Positions 1-11,985 of a stretch of 64,000 nucleotides of DNA are shown here, in pieces. Source of the stretch: Cymbidium sinense (lineage: Eukaryota > Streptophyta > Magnoliopsida > Asparagales > Orchidaceae). Location of the stretch: NCBI GenBank assembly GCA_021442155.1, contig CM038223.1, forward strand, positions 37,112,983 through 37,176,982. Direction: 5' to 3'. The position numbers and the translations under genes are program-made. Below the pieces are notes generated by a model, which was not told where the DNA came from, made no database searches, and worked only from the letters and a program-made list of their open reading frames with translations. How positions within the stretch are numbered: position 1 is the first letter of the stretch; each line of letters begins with the position of its first letter.

Positions 1-1097
1 TTATGGACTTGAAGCATTTATAGTTTCTTAAATTTGGCTGTCAATCACTCTAAACTCATCTTAGGATGAGTTTAGATGTAATCCAATGTGATTAGTTTGG
101 GTTAGAGTTCAAATGTCCCCATTAGATCCACTTGGGTTTAGTTTGATTTAGGTTAGGCTAAACATGGACAATGTTCATTATTTGTTAATTTAGATTGGTA
201 ATTAGCCATCCAAATCAAATTTGGGATGATTTGGATTAGTTAACTTCATTTATTTGATGTTGAATTTAAATTCAAAAACCCATTTTAACTCAAATTGGGT
301 TTAGTGGGTTAACATGGACTTAATTGGGTCAAATGACCATATTAATCAAACTAAACCTAATTATTAATTTAATTTTATATTTAATGATGATTTTCAAATG
401 ATTTTGGATATTCCATTTGGGTTAATTTTAATTTAATTTGAGTTTGAGTTTAATATGGTCCATTTAGGACAATTTAGATTAAATGATCTAATTAACCCAA
501 TTAAGGCCTTATTAGATTTAAATTTCATTGGTTGCAAGTTTAAAATTGTTTATTTTATCATTTCAAGCTTTTGGAATCATTTAATTTTGTCAAATTATGG
601 TGGGTTGACCTTTGACTTGGTGGGACCCGCATAAGTCAACTCTATGTCCAATGGTTGACCTTCATTTGACATTCATTTAGATTTAACTCCATTCATGTTC
701 ATGTAAAGGTATTATGGTTTTTATTTGATTTGATTTTAGTTTATATTGATTAATTTGAATTTCTTTAGGTTTAAGAGATTTTGAGATTAAATAGGATAGT
801 TGGGTTAACCATTCTAATTACCTTAGCCTAAATTCCATTAGATTTAATTTGTAATTGTGATGTATTTAGGTCAATTATTTGTTTATATTTGTGGTGGTGG
901 GAGATGTTGGATCCGTTAATTCCATTAGGTTAGTTCAAACCTAAGGGGAATTCACTAGGTCCCTATGTCCTAAGTGCTAAATTAAGAGGCTCCTAAACTA
1001 GGGTTAGGTATCCCTAATTATTGGTATAGAGATGATGTTAACCTTATCCAAAAATGAGGCCATGAAATGGACCCCTAGTATATGTGGTGTATCAACA
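1..1097 (-). mobile_element. 3' LTR of element A (partial, runs off the window)
   Basis: Read on the minus strand, this begins near 1097 with TGTTGA, followed by the CCTCATTTTTGG and AAGGTTAACATC motifs at about 1035-1060 that also open the LTRs at 32783, 47384 and 57276 and the solo LTR ending at 56844. The block at 600-640 (a 'ttgacctttgacttgg' plus 'ggtggga' motif) recurs at about 56515-56550 in the solo LTR and, inverted, near 33220 and 57690. About 37 extra bases separate TGTTGA from the CCTCATT motif in this copy, so the exact boundary is 1060 to 1097. No long ORF is present, as expected for an LTR. The rest of the LTR lies outside the window. Confidence 0.8.
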
Positions 1098-1640
1098 CCG
1101 CACATATTGGTGTTGACTGATCTAGTCAATAAAACACAAACATAAGCATGAAGAATTTTGAGTTTTGTTTTAATATTTAGAATTTAGAATTTTTTTAATT
1201 CAAATTTTACTTTGAATTTGATTTTGTAAGATGGGCACACACATGTCTAGATTTGTTTTAATTTAGAATGATTCATTCTTAGAAACTTAGATTCATTAAT
1301 TTCTAAGAAGAATATAAATATCATTAGGAAAAGATTCAATGAGGAATCTAATACTAACACAATCATGGTAGTTAGAGAAGATGCTTTCAAGGGACTTATT
1401 TTCAGTTTGACTATGATAGATTTTCAACAACCAATGTAGAAAGAAAGAACTAGGACTCATATCTTTATATGTGAAATTAACCAAGAAGTAGTCTAAATGG
1501 CTGACTAATTCTAAAGAAAGAATGCCACTATAGATACTTACTCTGATCTACAGATAATAGTTTGAGAAGATGCCAACATGGATATTTACTCCTAGCCAAA
1601 CTATATGAATTTTAACCAGAGAATGATACCACTAGGGAAT
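1098..1640 (-). mobile_element. Element A 3' UTR, segment next to the 3' LTR
   Basis: On the minus strand this segment is collinear with 50760-50836 plus 56850-57275 of the plus-strand element, which is also directly upstream of an LTR start. Shared blocks include the run around 1500-1620 (matching 50760-50836) and the run around 1200-1490 (matching 56890-57240). It carries no convincing coding frame; the 62-codon frame at 1296-1484 has no recognisable domain. It is read as the untranslated tail between integrase and the 3' LTR. Confidence 0.7.
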
Positions 1641-2530
1641 TTAGTCTTATCTAATTAGGTATTAAGAAGGGGTCTTTAAGGACTTGATTCCAACTTAAAT
1701 AGCTGAGCTAAGGAAGATGGGCTTTTAATAGCTTAATTCCTAACCCTCAAGATTTTGGCTAATAGGTAGGGGCCACAAGGACTTAATTTCTAACTTGACC
1801 AGTCTATAAGAATGGGCCTTCAATGACTTATTTTCACTCCTTAATTTATTTTGTTTTAAGCTAGAAAAGGATCACAAGGACAAATCGTAATATAGTGGAA
1901 TTCAACTAATAAGAAGGGGCCTTTAATGGCTTAATTCTAACCTTGATAGCTTGAAAAGGAAAGGGGTTAAAATGACTTAAACCTATCCTTACAAAGATGC
2001 CTACTAAAGGACTTTTATCTTATTAGCTATTAAGAAGGGGCCTTCAATGGCTTAATTTCTTCTTGAATAGCTGCAACAAGGAAAAGGAGCCTTAATGACC
2101 TACTCCTAAACTTCAATTTTTTACTAATAGGAAGGTCTTGGTGACTTAATCCTAAGCTAAATAGTCTATTTGAGAAGTAGGGGTCTTGGTCACTTAATCC
2201 TATTCTTATCTTTTAGAAAGAAGGATTAGTAAGGGACTTACTTCTCATTAATTACCTATTAGGATGGGGCCTTAATGTCTTAATACAACCTAGATAACTT
2301 AGGTTCAAGAAAGGTGTCTTGATGATTTAATCTTAAACTTTAAATTATAACTAGTAGGAAAGGGTCATAATGACTTAATCCTAACCATGTAGTCTATTTC
2401 ATAGGAAAGGGGTCTTCATGACTTAATCCAATCCTATGAATAATAGGAATGGTGCCATGAAAGGCTTGCTCCAAACCTAAGAGATTCATAGGAAGGGTGC
2501 CACTATTAGTCTTTTCCTGACTTATATGGA
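1640..2530 (-). repeat. Degenerate tandem repeats in element A 3' UTR
   Basis: Short modules built around GACTTAATCC and AGAAGGGGTC recur irregularly, for example near 1788, 1920, 2045, 2148, 2189, 2369 and 2420. On the minus strand each reads as GGATTAAGTCA followed by AAGACCCC, the same module that forms the array at 49536-50330. The position between integrase and the 3' LTR matches the hypervariable 3' UTR known from Tat/Ogre elements, a recognised source of satellite repeats. Units here are more diverged than at 49.5-50.3 kb. Confidence 0.75.
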
Positions 2531-2680
2531 AATTAGAATTAAAAGGATTTATGAAAAATTAGAAAAACTTAAGAGTCATTGCACAAAATTTAAAAGAGAC
2601 CACTTTTGAATCTGAATAAATGATAACATAAATAAAGATGAACATAATCATATTGATCATTTCTGAAATTGAAGTTTAAT

Positions 2681-3860
2681 TTATACATAGTATTTCTTTA
2701 AGTAACATCCATTGATAGACAGCATTAAACGTTGACCATTACAAGATATTAATTGATAGGGACCTCCTTCATAGGCTTTCTCCATAATGAATGGTCCTTC
2801 CCATGTTGGCTCAATTTTATTGTCTATCTTACAATGAGCTAAAATTGGCCTTCTAAGAACAAAGACTAAGTCTCTTACTTGGAAAGTTCTAGGATGGACC
2901 AATTTATCATGAGCTTGAACCACACATGATTGGTACATTTTAAGGTCTTTTTGAGCTTTCAGATTTTTCCTTAAAGACTTTCAAGTTTTTCTAATCAAAT
3001 TTTGTGATTTAGCTCTGTTGCAATGTTGTTATTAACTACTATCCTCAATGAAAGTAGTTGTACTTCCAATGGTCCAAAGACCAAAGAATATGGTGTAGAA
3101 TGAGTTGGTGTCCTATATGTGATCCGATAAGCCCATAAGGCTTCTACCTACCTTTCATGCCATTGACACTCATCAAGTATCTTTTTAAAATTCTCACAAG
3201 AGTTTTATTAAATGCTTCAGCCAATCCATTTTCCCTAGGGTATTTGATGGTTGAATATCTCCAATCAATTTGATGTTTAGCTATAAAGTGATTTAATTTA
3301 GTGAACTTGAATGATGGACCATTATCATATATGATTTGACAAGGAATTCCAAGTCAATATACAACATCTTGAAAGAATTTAAATATATGTGCTTTCACTT
3401 CTTTTAGTGGAATGACTTCAACCCACTTAAAAAAATAATATGTTGCAACTAATAAAAAATGATACACTTTTGATGGAGGAGAGTCAATAAGCCCTATGAT
3501 GTAGGTATCCTAACTCTCAAAGGGCCAAGAGGCAATCATTGGGTGTAGTATGCTATGAGGTTGATGTAAGGCCACACCATATATTTAACATTAATGATAG
3601 TGATGTGCAATTTTCATACAGTCATTTAACATTAAAGGAAAATAATATCCAAGTGTTTTGGTCTTTAATTTCATTTAGAGCTAGATTGGTGAGCACCATA
3701 TAATCTAGAATGTATCTCAGTCATAATCTTATGGGGTTCTTATTTATCCAAACATCGTATCCACATTTGAATAAATGACTTGCAATACAGTAAATTATTG
3801 ATTAATGCATAAGCATAATTTTTAATTTGATTTGCTAAGGACTAATCTTCATGAAGCCTC
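2681..3860 (-). pseudogene. Integrase of element A (Ty3/gypsy, Tat-type), decayed
   Basis: Integrase inserts retrotransposon cDNA into the host chromosome. On the minus strand the order is N-terminal zinc region (about 3860-3560, with an E-I-H...GAHQS block), catalytic core (about 3520-3060) and C-terminal domain (2938-2681). The core shows VATYYFFKWVE, then IIYDNGPSFK with the second catalytic Asp, then NGLAEAFNKTL with the catalytic Glu. The first catalytic Asp, expected just before I-I-G, is replaced by Tyr (codon 3501-3503), and a conserved Trp four residues before it is a stop (3510-3512). The C-terminal domain is the best preserved part, 85 codons open, with RTFQVRDLVFVLRR and PTWEGPF and ending in the typical LKKYY. 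Stops and frameshifts elsewhere make it nonfunctional. It is the last pol domain; the 3' UTR follows. Confidence 0.88.
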
Positions 3861-3892
3861 CCCTCACTTAAATAGCCAATGAATGGCTGCCT

Positions 3893-4760
3893 CTAGTCAC
3901 ATTCTTCTTGACCTTCAGTAAGAGTGACTACCCTTTGCATTTTTATTTCTCTATTCATGTAATCTAAATATATAGAAGATAGAATTTGTTGATTTTGAAC
4001 TTCTATAGACATAGATTCTTTTTTTGGGCACACAATTTTCTTGACAAGCTTAGCCAAAGCATATGCTATAGAATTATCTTTATACAATAATTTATACAGA
4101 GTTACGAAATGGATATTTTCAAGCAATTTAATTCTATATTGGTAATAATTGAAAAGCTTATTGTGTAAAATCTTATAGATTTCACTCACTTGATTAATAA
4201 GTAGTTGGAAATCCTCAAACAACTTTATATTTTTAATATACATAAGGATTGCTAACTCTAGCCCAATTATAAGAGCTTTATATTTAGCTTCATTATTTGT
4301 ACAAGGTACAGGTAAATAATAGGATTATTGCATCATTCCTTTTTCTAAAGTTATAAAAATTAATCCAATCCTTGCCTTTTTCGGGATAGAAGAATCTCAC
4401 TCTTTATTTTTCTTTGACGATGCTGCAACATCAAAATATAATTTCCAAATGGCATTAGGTTTTTTCTCTAAAGACATGATCTATTCATATAAAAGATCAT
4501 CATTTAAAGGATAACCAATGGGTAGAGGATGTGTTGCTAAGAATTCAGCTACAACTTGATCCTTTATAACATAGAGAGGAATAAACATGACCTCAAATTA
4601 CAATAAGATCATAGACCAACATGCCAAACATCTAGACATAATCGAATGAGTCTTTAAATATTGCAAAAGATTCACTCTTGAAATCAAATTTACTTTATGA
4701 GAAAGCATGTAATGCCTTACTTTCTGAGCGGTGAAAACTAAAGTTAAACAAATTTCAATT
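3893..4760 (-). pseudogene. Tether and second RNase H of element A pol
   Basis: Minus-strand pol segment between retropepsin and integrase. It opens with the end of the first RNase H and tether (about 4740-4690, FTAQKVRHYMLSHKVNLISR), followed by the linker ending VAEFLATHPLP. An RNase H of the kind acquired by Tat-lineage elements comes next. Its conserved acidic positions are visible in LYFDVAAS (about 4430), NNEAKYKALIIGLELA (about 4290) and LFEDFQLLINQV (about 4220). The open 116-codon piece at 3893-4243 covers the last part, including IAYALAKL, the degenerate form of the usual ADALAKL motif. In-frame stops interrupt the first half. In an intact element this enzyme removes RNA from the RNA/DNA hybrid during reverse transcription. 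Confidence 0.85.
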
Positions 4761-4946
4761 TCTCATAGGTGAATAGCTTAGGTTCATTCTTTATTGCTTG
4801 TATTTGTTCTTCATCTCTATTTAACTCTAATGAAATCTTAAATTTTATTAAGGCTTCCTTTTGATTGGAATCTTCATCAAAACTAGATTCTAAATCAATA
4901 TGTATTATTGGAGGTTCTTTTCTTTTTCTTTTTCTTTTTCTTCCTT

Positions 4947-5959
4947 TTATTTTATTTTTTCTTTTTCATTTGTAAAAATTTCTTCTTTTGTTTTCTTGGA
5001 TGCCTTGATAATACTTGATTTCATTGAATTAGACACTTGGCTTTTAGGCATATAATTGGCAACATCTTTATAGAGCTCAATCACATGAATAGAGAATGAT
5101 TGTATGTCACCTTTTATGGTGTATTCTACTCTATCTCTAGTGTACTTAATATGCTGGTGGAGTGATGAAGGAACCATTCTATACTCATATATGCATGGCC
5201 TACCTAAGAGAGCATTAAAGGATGTCTCTGAGTCAATGTTATGGAATTTTGCTTTAGTTTTCAATATTTATATGTCCAACAATAGAGTAATTGAACCAAA
5301 AGTTTTCTCACTTATTTTATTGAAACCCCTTAATAACATTTTATCTGAACTTACCCTTCATGTATCAATTTTCAAAAAAATATAGAGTTTTAAAATTCAT
5401 GATATTGATTGATGTGCTAAGGTCAACTAGAACTCTTGGTAATCTAATGTTTTCCACTTTAATAGAGATATAAAGTGGCCGATTATGATCAGTGGTTCCC
5501 AGGAGTAAATCTTTATCTGAGAAGGTAACCCTAGGGATCTCTTTGAAGTAGCAAGTCACATCTGAGGATGTTGCTACTAACTAAGTCAAGCATATCTCTA
5601 GATTGAGTAATGTATGAACTAATGACTCCCTCATTTCTTTGCATAGAATAAGGGTGTCATAAATTCTTAATCTAGCAGGAAGTTTCCTAAGAAGGCTAAA
5701 ATGTCAAAACTTTTGAACTTTGTTCAATAATTTGTTTTTGTTTATCTTTATGAAGAGAAGACAGATGAGGTGGAAAAACCTTTGCACTATGGAGATTAAT
5801 CTCAATGATATCTCTAAGGGTCATGTCAACCTGTGTCTCAACACTACTATCTTTTCCCAAAAATTTATTTGAATTTAATGGTTTTATCTCTATGTTAATA
5901 GGGTTTCTTTGCAAATCATCCATATGACAATCACTATCTGACCTTGATTCACAAAACAC
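4947..5959 (-). pseudogene. Pol N-terminus and retropepsin of element A
   Basis: Read on the minus strand this is the start of pol. A lysine/glutamine-rich stretch (5959-5696) runs into the Tat-type block LLRKLPARLRIYDTLIL...EMRESLVHTLLN (about 5700-5600). The protease entry motif VTFSDKDLLLGTTDHNRPLY (about 5545-5480) comes next, then the active-site loop LVDLSTSINIM (about 5430-5395; Asp kept, the usual Gly replaced), and finally SFNALLGRPCIYEYRMVPSS (about 5225-5165). The protease would cut the gag-pol polyprotein. A frameshift separates the 64-codon piece (5365-5559) from the 105-codon piece (4947-5264). After 4947 the sequence passes through a Lys/Glu-rich low-complexity stretch directly to the RNase H tether, so reverse transcriptase is missing. 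The same domain order is seen on the plus strand at 44850-45480. Confidence 0.85.
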
Positions 5960-6419
5960 ATCACAATCAACATGAGAACTTTCTTTTTCATCTTCTTATT
6001 TTTCTTTATTTTCAACATGTTCTTCAGAAATGAAAAGAATATAAGAAACTCCTTTAGAGGTAGGCTTTTTATTTATATTTGTAAAGTGAGTACATATGGA
6101 TATAGTAGTTTAAGGCCTAGACTTTCCATCCTTATCATACAAAACTCTCTCAGATACAACAGATATTTCTATCTCACCACTCTCTCTAGACATCTAAACA
6201 TCTGACAATGCTGAATGGGGTTGAGGAGGAACTAACTCTCATGACGCCGATGGATCAATCTGTATAACCTTCTTCTAGGTCTTCATCGGATCTTGCATGG
6301 AATTTTTAAAATTTTTCATCAAATATTTTAGAAAAATGGGACAAAGGGATTTTACAATCACTTGAAGGACAAGAACTAGAAGAAGTGGAAGATTAACTTG
6401 TGATTATCTTAATAGACCC

Positions 6420-7460
6420 TTATCTAGGGTCCACTAGGTATTCTTTGAGAAGTATTACTAAACTCTTCTTATAGTTTCTTTCAAGCCAATTCTTGAAGGT
6501 GAAATAGTCTTCAATGGTATGACCTAGCATTTGATGGTATGGATATTAATTTAAGTCATTCACTTTACTGACTTCTTCTTGTCTTTTCGGATTAGTGGCT
6601 TAAAATCTACCTTTTTCTTTAAACTTTTGAAAATCTTGCTCACTACCTCTCTCTTGGAAGAATAAGTCTGGTTCATTCTTTCGTTAAAAGGGCTACTGGG
6701 AGCTTTCTTGGGTAGTGGTGATAAATATTACGATGATGGCCTATAAGGTGGTGAATTCTTTGCTTGCACATGAATTGGAGCCTTTCTTTTATCCACTGTA
6801 ATAACATTACCAACTATCTTTTCTAATACTTTCTTAGGTTTTGATGTTTTCATAGTAGACCTATCATAAAAGAAAGTCATCCTAGGATCCTCTTCTTATA
6901 AACTAGAGGCTTTATTAATAGTTTTTCAAAAGTTTTAATGGTAAAGCCTTTCAATAAAAAGGCTACAGGACCATGGATGTTTTAAAGGAATTTTTCATCA
7001 GCATACTACTCTTGTAATTAGGCTTGCACTTAACATTAAGAATCCTCCATCTCAAGATATAATCAACTAAGATTCTCCTAGTGTTTGCTTTTCAACAACT
7101 AAATCACCCACAGTGACTTGGTGTTGCATGCTAATAAATCACTTCACAAACATGTTTTCCAGTTTAGTAAAAGTGCACACTGAACCATTCGATATTTTTG
7201 CATACCAGTTGAAGGAAAGCACAGTTAAAATACTAACGAATTACCTAAACAACAAGGAATCACTCCCTCCAGTGTTACAATAACTTACCCGTAAATGTGC
7301 GAAATGTTGTTTAGGGTTACCCATCTCATCAAGAACTTTGAATGAAGGGGGGTAAGGTACATAATTATATTCCTCAAGGTAGGGTTCACCCTTTAGAATT
7401 AGAGTTTCACCTCAAGGTTGTGCTAATGCCTCCTTTACTTACTGTTCAACGAGAGATTTT
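6420..7460 (-). pseudogene. Gag capsid and C-terminal motif of element A
   Basis: Minus-strand gag, the structural protein that packages retrotransposon RNA. At about 7400-7230 the frame reads YLEEYNYVPYPPSFKVLDE and then GNPKQHFAHLRV, the Tat-type capsid entry. Around 7200-7090 it continues LSFNWYAKI and FTKLENMF, with VTVGDLV after that. Near 6550-6460 is the gag C-terminal signature, approximately YPYHQMLGHTIEDYFTFKNW, equivalent to the C/Y-K-Y-H...H-x-x-C...LK motif of this lineage with Cys replaced by Tyr. Many stops and frameshifts are present. The homologous gag at 41590-42780 has the same order. Confidence 0.78.
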
Positions 7461-9180
7461 AGGTCAGTTTTAGGAGTTACATCATCTATTTTTTATGTTA
7501 TTCTTGATGATGTTCTTCTAAACTGGACCTCTTCTCATCTGTGGCATGGGATTCTTCAAAATGCTTTAAACAGTGATGTTGGGAAGATCCACAAATCAAA
7601 CTTTTGAGTGATTGCATGGTGGAAATCATTCTCTCCATCTTCCTCTCCATCTACAAGATCTGATCATCTTTCTTTTACAACTAAAGAATTAGTTGATTAG
7701 GATTAGAGATAGGAGTCTTATATTTCTTCTTATTCCTTTTTTTTATGATATCGTGTCTACCATAAAAATGTGTGCTATAGGTCATCTTGAATCATCATCT
7801 AACAAATCATATTGATCTAAATCAAAGTGATCTTGGACCCTACTTATGTTTTCTTTTTTTTTTCTTTCTCTCTAACAATACTCTACTTCTTCTTTTGTAA
7901 TATAAAGTGGAACATCATTGCTATCAAGGATAGCTTCTGATTCTTCCTCTACATATATGGGTTTCATTTCAGTTGTTTCTTTTTCATGAGTCCCTTGGAT
8001 GGTGGGAACTTCTTTTATAATTAGAGTGGCACCCAAAACCACAGGGTCCCTCATGTTCAACATTTTTGTTGTAAAAAGATAGATGAAGTGGCTCTATCTC
8101 CCTAAAAGAAGCATGAAATGAGGAAAACCCTTTAGTTTGAGGCCTAAACACATATGATGACGGCCTTTCCTTAATAGGTAGAGTAATAGACAATACTTCT
8201 GATTATGACAACATGCTAGTCTTTAGCTTAGACACCTATGGATCTTTCCTAACACAAACTTTTTAAGTTTTCTTTTCTAGAGATAACCTTATTTCTCCTT
8301 AAACTAGCTAATCTTCCTATGTCAGGTTTGTGACCTCACGTGATGGTGATACTGGTATGGTATAATAGGCATGGGGTATTAAGATCTTCTTCAATCAGGG
8401 AAGACCATCTTTTCATTTCTTTTTCCTTGAGTATTCATAGATCTCCCTAAGACGCCTCTCTAGTTCTCTAGAGACTTGTCGATTCATAATTCTATTTAAC
8501 TCTTCTTTGGTGTAAGAAGAAGACTTAGGAATTCTATGAAGGATCTGGTGTAATCTAGTATGAGCTTTTCTATTTGTCATTCTAGAGTTCTATCTAGTTT
8601 CATATAAAAAGGGTGAGGTGAAGAACTCACAATTTTAGATACATTTTCCTCTCACTAGGCTGCAAAAAAATAGTGGAATCTGCTACGTTCTTGTGGAGGG
8701 GAAGTATCCGGAAAGGTAAATACTTCCCTCACCCTAGATTGCTCAATCTCTATCATTTCCTTTTTTGCTTTCTTTCTCTAAGGTCCTACATTATAATCCA
8801 TCTACCTCTATTTTTGTTTTGGATTTTAGTCATCAATAAAGGCTCAGAAATGGATCCTATTTCAAAAGTACTAGGAAAGAGGAAATTAGGTGTCTCTACA
8901 TTAGGAAATTTTGCTTTCTTCAATGCAGGGCCTATTTGAATCTCCCTAGAGGCCTTCTTGGCCATCTCTCTACCAGTGCCAAGAGTGCTATGGGGCACTC
9001 AAGAAAACTCTAAGATAGGCTTTTTATCCTTAGTAGTCAAGTCACTAATAGGTGCAAGAGTCACTCCATTAGAGGTAATGTTTAAGTCCTTAAAACAAGT
9101 CTAAAACTTGATGATAAAGCCATCAGGTAATCTTCTACTATCCACAAAAAAGAAAATCCTAGACACAGTAGCAAAAATTA
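7461..9180 (-). pseudogene. N-terminal leader part of element A gag (unassigned domain)
   Basis: Continuing upstream of the capsid on the minus strand, several open pieces can be joined only across stops: 9140-8786 (includes the 70-codon piece at 8998, starting MPHSTLGTGREMAKKAS), 8193-7984 and 8063-7872. At about 9135 the frame reads RLPDGFIIKF, resembling the LGDGSIIRFPQ segment at the same relative place in the second element near 13870. I do not recognise a named domain; the region is simply what precedes capsid in both copies. Gag probably started close to 9180, but no start codon is secure. Confidence 0.55.
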
Positions 9181-9567
9181 ATTGGCCAACTATTTTCTAT
9201 TTTATAGACAAAAAATATGATCAACTTATAATGATCTTTTATCGTCATTATAATGAGCTTTTAACATAACGTAGTTAAAAGAAAATAACTTTTGACCCAT
9301 TAAAAAAAACCACCATTTCTATTATGACTAGAGTATTTAAAAGAAGAATTTTATTTTTGAAAATGTAGGAGTTATAGAACTGTGTTATTTAACTTCAACA
9401 AATAGGGAAGTTCTATACTCCATTTAGTGAATGTTGAATGTACTCTACCAAGAATGAAATGGAGAGTTACCCAACAGAATGAAAAGCAATCTTGACTAGT
9501 GATAAACATGAGTACATTACCTATATATAGAACTAAGATTCTAATTCTAAAGATGGAGGGGGAAACT

Positions 9568-9585
9568 GTCCCCAAGCGGAGTCGT
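9568..9585 (-). other. Primer-binding site of element A (tRNA-Arg-like)
   Basis: On the minus strand, 14 bases inside the LTR end at 9599, the sequence reads ACGACTCCGCTTGGGGA. This resembles the TGGCGACTCTGCTGGGGA-type site used by Ogre elements, complementary to the 3' end of tRNA-Arg. It has one inserted T and an altered start, so it is a decayed site. It fixes the direction of element A and places the LTR/internal junction near 9599. Confidence 0.65.
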
Positions 9586-9598
9586 AAGAAAAATCTAT

Positions 9599-11985
9599 TG
9601 GAAAATTTATTTGGAATACCACGTAGATCTTAGGGGTACCTATTTGGGTAATCAAATATGTTATTAAGAGATAAACATATTATCTCAAAAGATAAACATA
9701 TTATCATATAATGGTTTCAATTACTTAATAAGGACTCTTAAGGCTAATGGGTCTTTAATATACCATAAAATTTTCCCCTAAACTACATGGAGAAGTAGGA
9801 AAAGATTTATTTTGTTACAAGGTTTGCAGTTTCCTATAAGAGCAAGCCCCTATAGTTAATTACATCTTAGGAATGAGGGATCTCTTCCTAAGAATAGTCT
9901 CGATTAAGAAATAGATTTTAATTTCTATGGATTTCAAAGCTTGTCTTAAAAAGGATGATAATTTAGAAATTCAATAGGGAATGCTTTAAAAGGGAAAAGA
10001 GTTCTTTTTAAAACCAATTATCATTAAGTAGGAAATATCTATGGATATTGGGATGCTCACTAGGCATTTCAACTAATCTATCATTGGGCTTTACAATTTT
10101 GAGATTGAATTTAGTAAGGTTTGAATTAACATTTTATTAGAAATCTAAGACTTAGATTCTAGCAGTACATGACTATAGAAATGTCTCAAAGTTGAAGACT
10201 TACTTTAAAAGGATGCTTCATAAACTAAGTCTGCAAATGCTCCTTACATAAGTTAGAAATTTGACCTAATGTAAATTTTCAAAAAATTATCTTCTCTTTT
10301 CTTACCATAGGAAACATAAACTTATCCCTGACTCTTCTGGATTTATAACCCTCCTAGAAGGGTTATCAGCTAACACCACCTAAGTGATTTTATAAAAAAT
10401 ATGAGTATGATATTATATATGCAAGATAGTTAGGTTATTGTATTTAGGAAGGAAGCTAAGAGCCTAACTTACCCTAAGATAATATTTGGCATGTCATGTA
10501 CCTAACTAATATAATAAATTCTTTTTTTATTGTATTGACTCACAATTTATTTTAAGGCTAGGGAATGCAATTCATGTCTACAATGATATGTAGTTAGAAG
10601 CAGTCGAGGGCCAAATTAGAAAAAGAAGGCACACTTCCCCCAAGAAGGGTGATTATCCCCCTTATCTGCAATGGGTGAATAACCCAACTTAAGGAGAACA
10701 ATAATATGCTATCATGTTTTGAAGAAGCTAATCTTTTCTAGTTTAATTTTAAGTTGCTGTTAAAGCTTTAATTTATGTGAGATTATGGATTTTTACTTTT
10801 ATGTTTAATTTATTTAAATTTAGGTGGGGGTAAAAAAAATATAGTTTTTATAGAAGCCGAACATTCGAGGCATTTCATTACAAAAACACATTATGGAAAG
10901 AAACCTAGAAAAGTAGGTTATTTTCATTACGCACCTAAAATAAATTAAATCAATTTATTTAAAATAAGACAATTTAGTTGGGTACTGCTGTACACCTTAG
11001 AAGAAAGAGAAAATTGGGCATTAGAGTTCTTCCTTTATATAGCCCAGCCTAGAACTAAAAGTTTGATCTATGGGGGGTCATCTTCCAAGACCGTCACCTT
11101 CTTTAAGGACCTCCACAAGGTTCATAGGGGACCATGAGATCATGCACAAGTATGGTCAACACCTAATTTTTCTAGACCCCATAAATCCTAACTTAATTCA
11201 AGGTTCAAATTATATTTAAATTCTAAAACTAAAATTCTTAAACCCTATAAAACAAGCATTAGGAAATACACATAGCACATCAACAGTTATAACACAAACA
11301 TAGAGGCTTAGAATAAGTTGTTGCCAAGCTCACACATCCTATTGGACTACGGTCAAGGGCTTAAATAACACCTGAAAGAAATTATCAACTTATTCATAAT
11401 TTTATTATGGCAGTCAAAAAATAGTGTTAGCCTAAAAAAGAATGTCCTATCCTCCATACTAGCGGGCAAACAATCCTAACTATCCAGTCTAAAATAATAC
11501 ACCACAAAAAAGAAGAACATTTCATATCACAAAATATTACAAATCATTGGCCTAACATAAATCAAAGGTTGGTGGCATAACAATATAGTGTGTGGGGAAA
11601 TGGGCTTGCGTGGCATAACTTTACAAGGTCTTTTTTTAGATTCAAAGTTTGGTTTAATTTGATTTGAGATTTGATCTTTCAAATTTCATAATTTTACTTC
11701 ATAGGTATGTGTCACAATTAAACCAAAAGTTTTAGGTATCAATACCTCCTTCGGACCAGTAGCCTTTGACTTCAGGTGTCCACACTATATACATTAGTTT
11801 TTCATTGGGTGGCTTCAATTTAAGTGATTTAATTGATCTACAAGTTTACTTCTATTTTTTTAATTCTAGTTTATGTTAAAGTGGAATTTAAATTTTCAAG
11901 AATGAAGAATAAAATAAATTCCACTTTGGGTGGAATCCATCATATGCATCATCCTAAATCCTAATATAATAAGATTTTCATTCAT
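9599..11985 (-). mobile_element. 5' LTR of element A, truncated at its 5' end
   Basis: On the minus strand this matches the 3' 2.4 kb of the solo LTR (50837 to about 53140) block by block: the closing ~300 bases (9600-9900), the 'tccctgactcttctgga' block near 10327 (51555 in the solo LTR), the TATA region at 11032-11043, and 11320-11560 against 52590-52860. It ends CCA at 9599, next to the primer site. At 11985 LTR homology stops abruptly and gag sequence of another element begins on the same strand. No ORF is expected in it. Confidence 0.8.
11032..11043 (-). promoter_or_regulatory. Candidate LTR TATA box, element A
   Basis: The minus strand reads GGCTATATAAAGG at the place where the other LTR copies have CTATATAAGG (40004, 62266, and minus strand 43681). 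A shared downstream block ending at the LTR boundary follows. Conservation across copies supports a promoter; no transcript evidence is available here. Confidence 0.5.

Noticed and set aside
5104..5385. 93-codon plus-strand frame
   Set aside because: Shadow of the retropepsin relic on the minus strand.
8673..8939. 88-codon plus-strand frame with hydrophobic stretch
   Set aside because: Lies opposite the gag leader of element A on the minus strand; no domain.
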